A stretch of DNA of 15,493 nucleotides, taken from positions 1-15,493 of the forward strand of contig CAYFJO010000255.1 of NCBI GenBank assembly GCA_964343305.1, in the 5' to 3' direction. Below the pieces are notes generated by a model. That model had not been told where the DNA came from and did no database searches. It saw only the letters and a list, made by a program, of their open reading frames with translations. This DNA is from CAYFJO01 sp964343305. Its GTDB lineage: Bacteria > Planctomycetota > Planctomycetia > Pirellulales > Pirellulaceae. Position 1 is the first letter of the stretch; each line of letters opens with the position of its first letter. Below, one piece after another: positions 14,901-15,493 of this stretch. Made by a program: the position numbers and the translations under genes.

Positions 14901-15429
14901 GTGGGACGATACCGGCGCTGAGAGCCTGATCAAGGCTGTCAGCGAAGCCAAATGGGACAAAGGCTGGAAATTCAAAGGCGGCGGTAATTACGGTCCCACC
15001 ACCAGTCCGCTCGATAACCTGATCATCGCCTTGGGGCGCACCGGCGACCAGCGAGTCATCCCGGTCCTGCTTGAGAAGACCCGGCATCTGCCGCCAGAGA
15101 GCGAGTTCTCCCATTACCGGGCTATCGCCAAGGCTTTCGAGAGCCTCCGCGATCCACGGGCAGCCGAACCGCTCGCGAAACTCTTACAGCAACCCGGCAC
15201 CGGTGGTCACGCCTATCTGGAGATCCACGACGTCATCGGACGCACGCCGATGCACTTGAGTGACAACTCCACCCGTGACAGCTCGCTCCGTGAATTGATT
15301 CTGGCCCGGGCCTTGTATCGTTGTGGGGATCACAACGGCCTCGGCAAAAAAACGATGGAGGCTTACAGCAACGACTTCCGCGGTCACTACGCGACCCACG
15401 CCAGAGCCGTTCTGGCCGAAAGAAACTGA
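11989..15429 (+). CDS. Secreted double-FAD oxidoreductase with F5/8C (discoidin-like) domain
   Basis: This protein is complete at 1146 residues. It has a signal peptide at about 1-21 (LILTVLTCTLIAQNGFSQ). The first FAD fold begins at about 43 (VDVIVVGGTVRGVAAAEAAANGG). A discoidin-like carbohydrate-binding domain is inserted at about 135-253 (LTDGKYSE, VTITVDLG, RVAVSVSSDKQTW, TRYVKVEV). The FAD module then resumes (275-345, ending KIIIDATD). A second FAD_oxidored domain starts at about 557 (DTVVVGGGTGGAAAGIGAARGGARTLVIE, then GGVGTLG), and a helical repeat-like C-terminus occupies about 925-1146. Such proteins are often labelled xanthan-lyase-related or FAD-dependent oxidoreductase in planctomycetes. 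A role in oxidising sugars or polysaccharide fragments outside the cytoplasm is inferred from the context of a sulfatase remnant and a binding domain. GAGAAG 3 nt before the ATG is a short-spaced ribosome site. It lacks the Ig/EF-hand tail of its upstream paralogue. Confidence 0.88.
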   Translation: MKQLILTVLTCTLIAQNGFSQPSGSRVRSVSESERLIPLAYDVDVIVVGGTVRGVAAAEAAANGGAKVFLATDRPYLGEDVCGTYRLWLELEEEPQTDLGKAIFANATVHREPNSETSLPFTYSASLDSHQRHPDKGSMLTDGKYSEVGPDSVQYNGDVTITVDLGKPTEFAGVRLMGFNRENDFVIKRVAVSVSSDKQTWHSLGIARNTLPPIKTRDIPVLHALDQTVTTRYVKVEVAKDEGVDRVLLAELAIIPPRQASDAKTASNRRVVTPMMVKSALDKALLNSEVNFLYGSYVTEVLRDPQGKLAGVVISNRSGRQAVRGKIIIDATDRASTARIAGAEFTPYPSVPQIFRRIVLGGEPGPKAKDTGIRYQVVGKSSNVYPVYEYEFQIPMRDGSWASFARADREARDQSWHTGQAGYAEMLFQIPPDPVKSGSPLAGPWPGAAKFPLSSLTPSGVDHLFVLGGCADISREAAAQILRPLTGIRLGQRVGAAAASAARSRQLAASGELIVGGPDGEGTIQAEVGERLEGLRWRPSEGAVRSPARALPVLARYDTVVVGGGTGGAAAGIGAARGGARTLVIEHLHGLGGVGTLGRIAVYYHGNKAGFNLEVEKGIADMTGSEEFRDRFFDIETKTEWLRKELVKAGGDVWFLSLGVGSVVQDKRFAGVVVATPFGRGIVLANTVIDSTGNSVIPHCAGLETQMIDSEHISVQGTGLPPWNPGENVQNSDWTFVHDDDVMDMWRIFVVAKKKYKDHYDVGQLIDTRVRRRILGDIMITPMDIINQRVYPDVITVSQSDFDNHGFSSHDLFMVYRQDRRELYGNIPYRALLPKGYDGILVTGLGISAHGDAMPVIRMQRDVENHSYAAGRASAMAAKEGTTVRNIDVKKLQRHLVDIGTIPEEFIGAEDSYPLSPERIQTAVASIGRDYTGIAQVLTQTDTAIPLMREAYEEAVDEAVKLRYAHVLGLLWDDTGAESLIKAVSEAKWDKGWKFKGGGNYGPTTSPLDNLIIALGRTGDQRVIPVLLEKTRHLPPESEFSHYRAIAKAFESLRDPRAAEPLAKLLQQPGTGGHAYLEIHDVIGRTPMHLSDNSTRDSSLRELILARALYRCGDHNGLGKKTMEAYSNDFRGHYATHARAVLAERN

Positions 15430-15430
15430 C

Positions 15431-15493
15431 ATGAAAAGAACGGCAACACCTGCAGCAATGCCGGCGTTCCTGCTCGCTTTGGCAAGCGCCGCA
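15431..15493 (+). CDS. Start of a secreted protein, cut by the window edge
   Basis: An ATG one nucleotide after the stop of the FAD oxidoreductase opens a frame of 21 codons to the window end. The residues seen (MKRTATPAAMPAFLLALASAA) are a basic start and hydrophobic core of a signal peptide, so the product is exported. Its identity cannot be told. Given the cluster, another sulfatase, hydrolase or oxidoreductase would not be surprising. The 1-nt spacing indicates translational coupling. Confidence 0.65.
   Translation, partial: MKRTATPAAMPAFLLALASAA

Noticed and set aside
13363..15114. 583-codon open frame on the minus strand
   Set aside because: It lies entirely antisense to the complete FAD oxidoreductase, whose domains are clear; the translation has no coherent domain pattern and is a codon-bias shadow.
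1..15493. CRISPR array, tRNA, rRNA, integrase or transposase
   Set aside because: No regularly spaced repeats, cloverleaf-like sequence, rRNA segment or recombinase motif was seen on either strand.

Overview
The window looks like a chromosomal segment from a Planctomycetota bacterium, most likely of the Pirellulales/Rhodopirellula type. The evidence is a BBP7-type outer-membrane barrel, an ECF sigma factor paired with a very long single-pass anti-sigma protein, a secreted double-FAD oxidoreductase of the kind common in planctomycete polysaccharide loci, and the start of a secreted sulfatase. No rRNA, tRNA, CRISPR array, transposase or phage gene was recognised.

Left part (about 1-8720): every gene is on the minus strand. 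Read in the direction of transcription from 8721, these are an outer-membrane barrel of the phenol-MetA/FapF-like type, overlapping a C39 papain-like peptidase; a BBP7-type barrel with a dense cysteine patch; an ECF sigma factor with a candidate autoregulatory promoter next to a perfect 9-bp tandem repeat; its membrane-bound anti-sigma partner; a small CDGSH iron-sulfur protein; an acidic conserved-looking protein of unknown function; and a decayed metallophosphoesterase. The peptidase and barrel pair resembles the FapD/FapF pair of functional-amyloid export systems, but no amyloid subunit gene is visible.

Right part (about 8750-15493): all genes are on the plus strand and look like accessory catabolic genes. 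They are a 5'-truncated double-FAD oxidoreductase ending in an Ig-like domain and an EF-hand; the first 59 codons of a secreted sulfatase; a complete 1146-residue double-FAD oxidoreductase with an F5/8C (discoidin-like) domain; and the signal peptide of a further secreted protein cut off by the window edge. Spacing is very tight (7-nt overlap, 18 nt, 1 nt), so this would be transcribed as one unit.

The most unusual theme is gene decay at seams. Three genes (metallophosphoesterase, first FAD oxidoreductase, sulfatase) are broken, each at a CTAG-containing junction with clustered stop codons. The seam before the second FAD gene is a triple ACTAG repeat that puts a stop in all three frames. The seam before the first FAD gene shares the string TAGAGAAG with it. 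Homology between the two FAD proteins is readable upstream of the first gene's apparent start, up to a tandem TAG TAG, which suggests an internal deletion rather than a different natural start.
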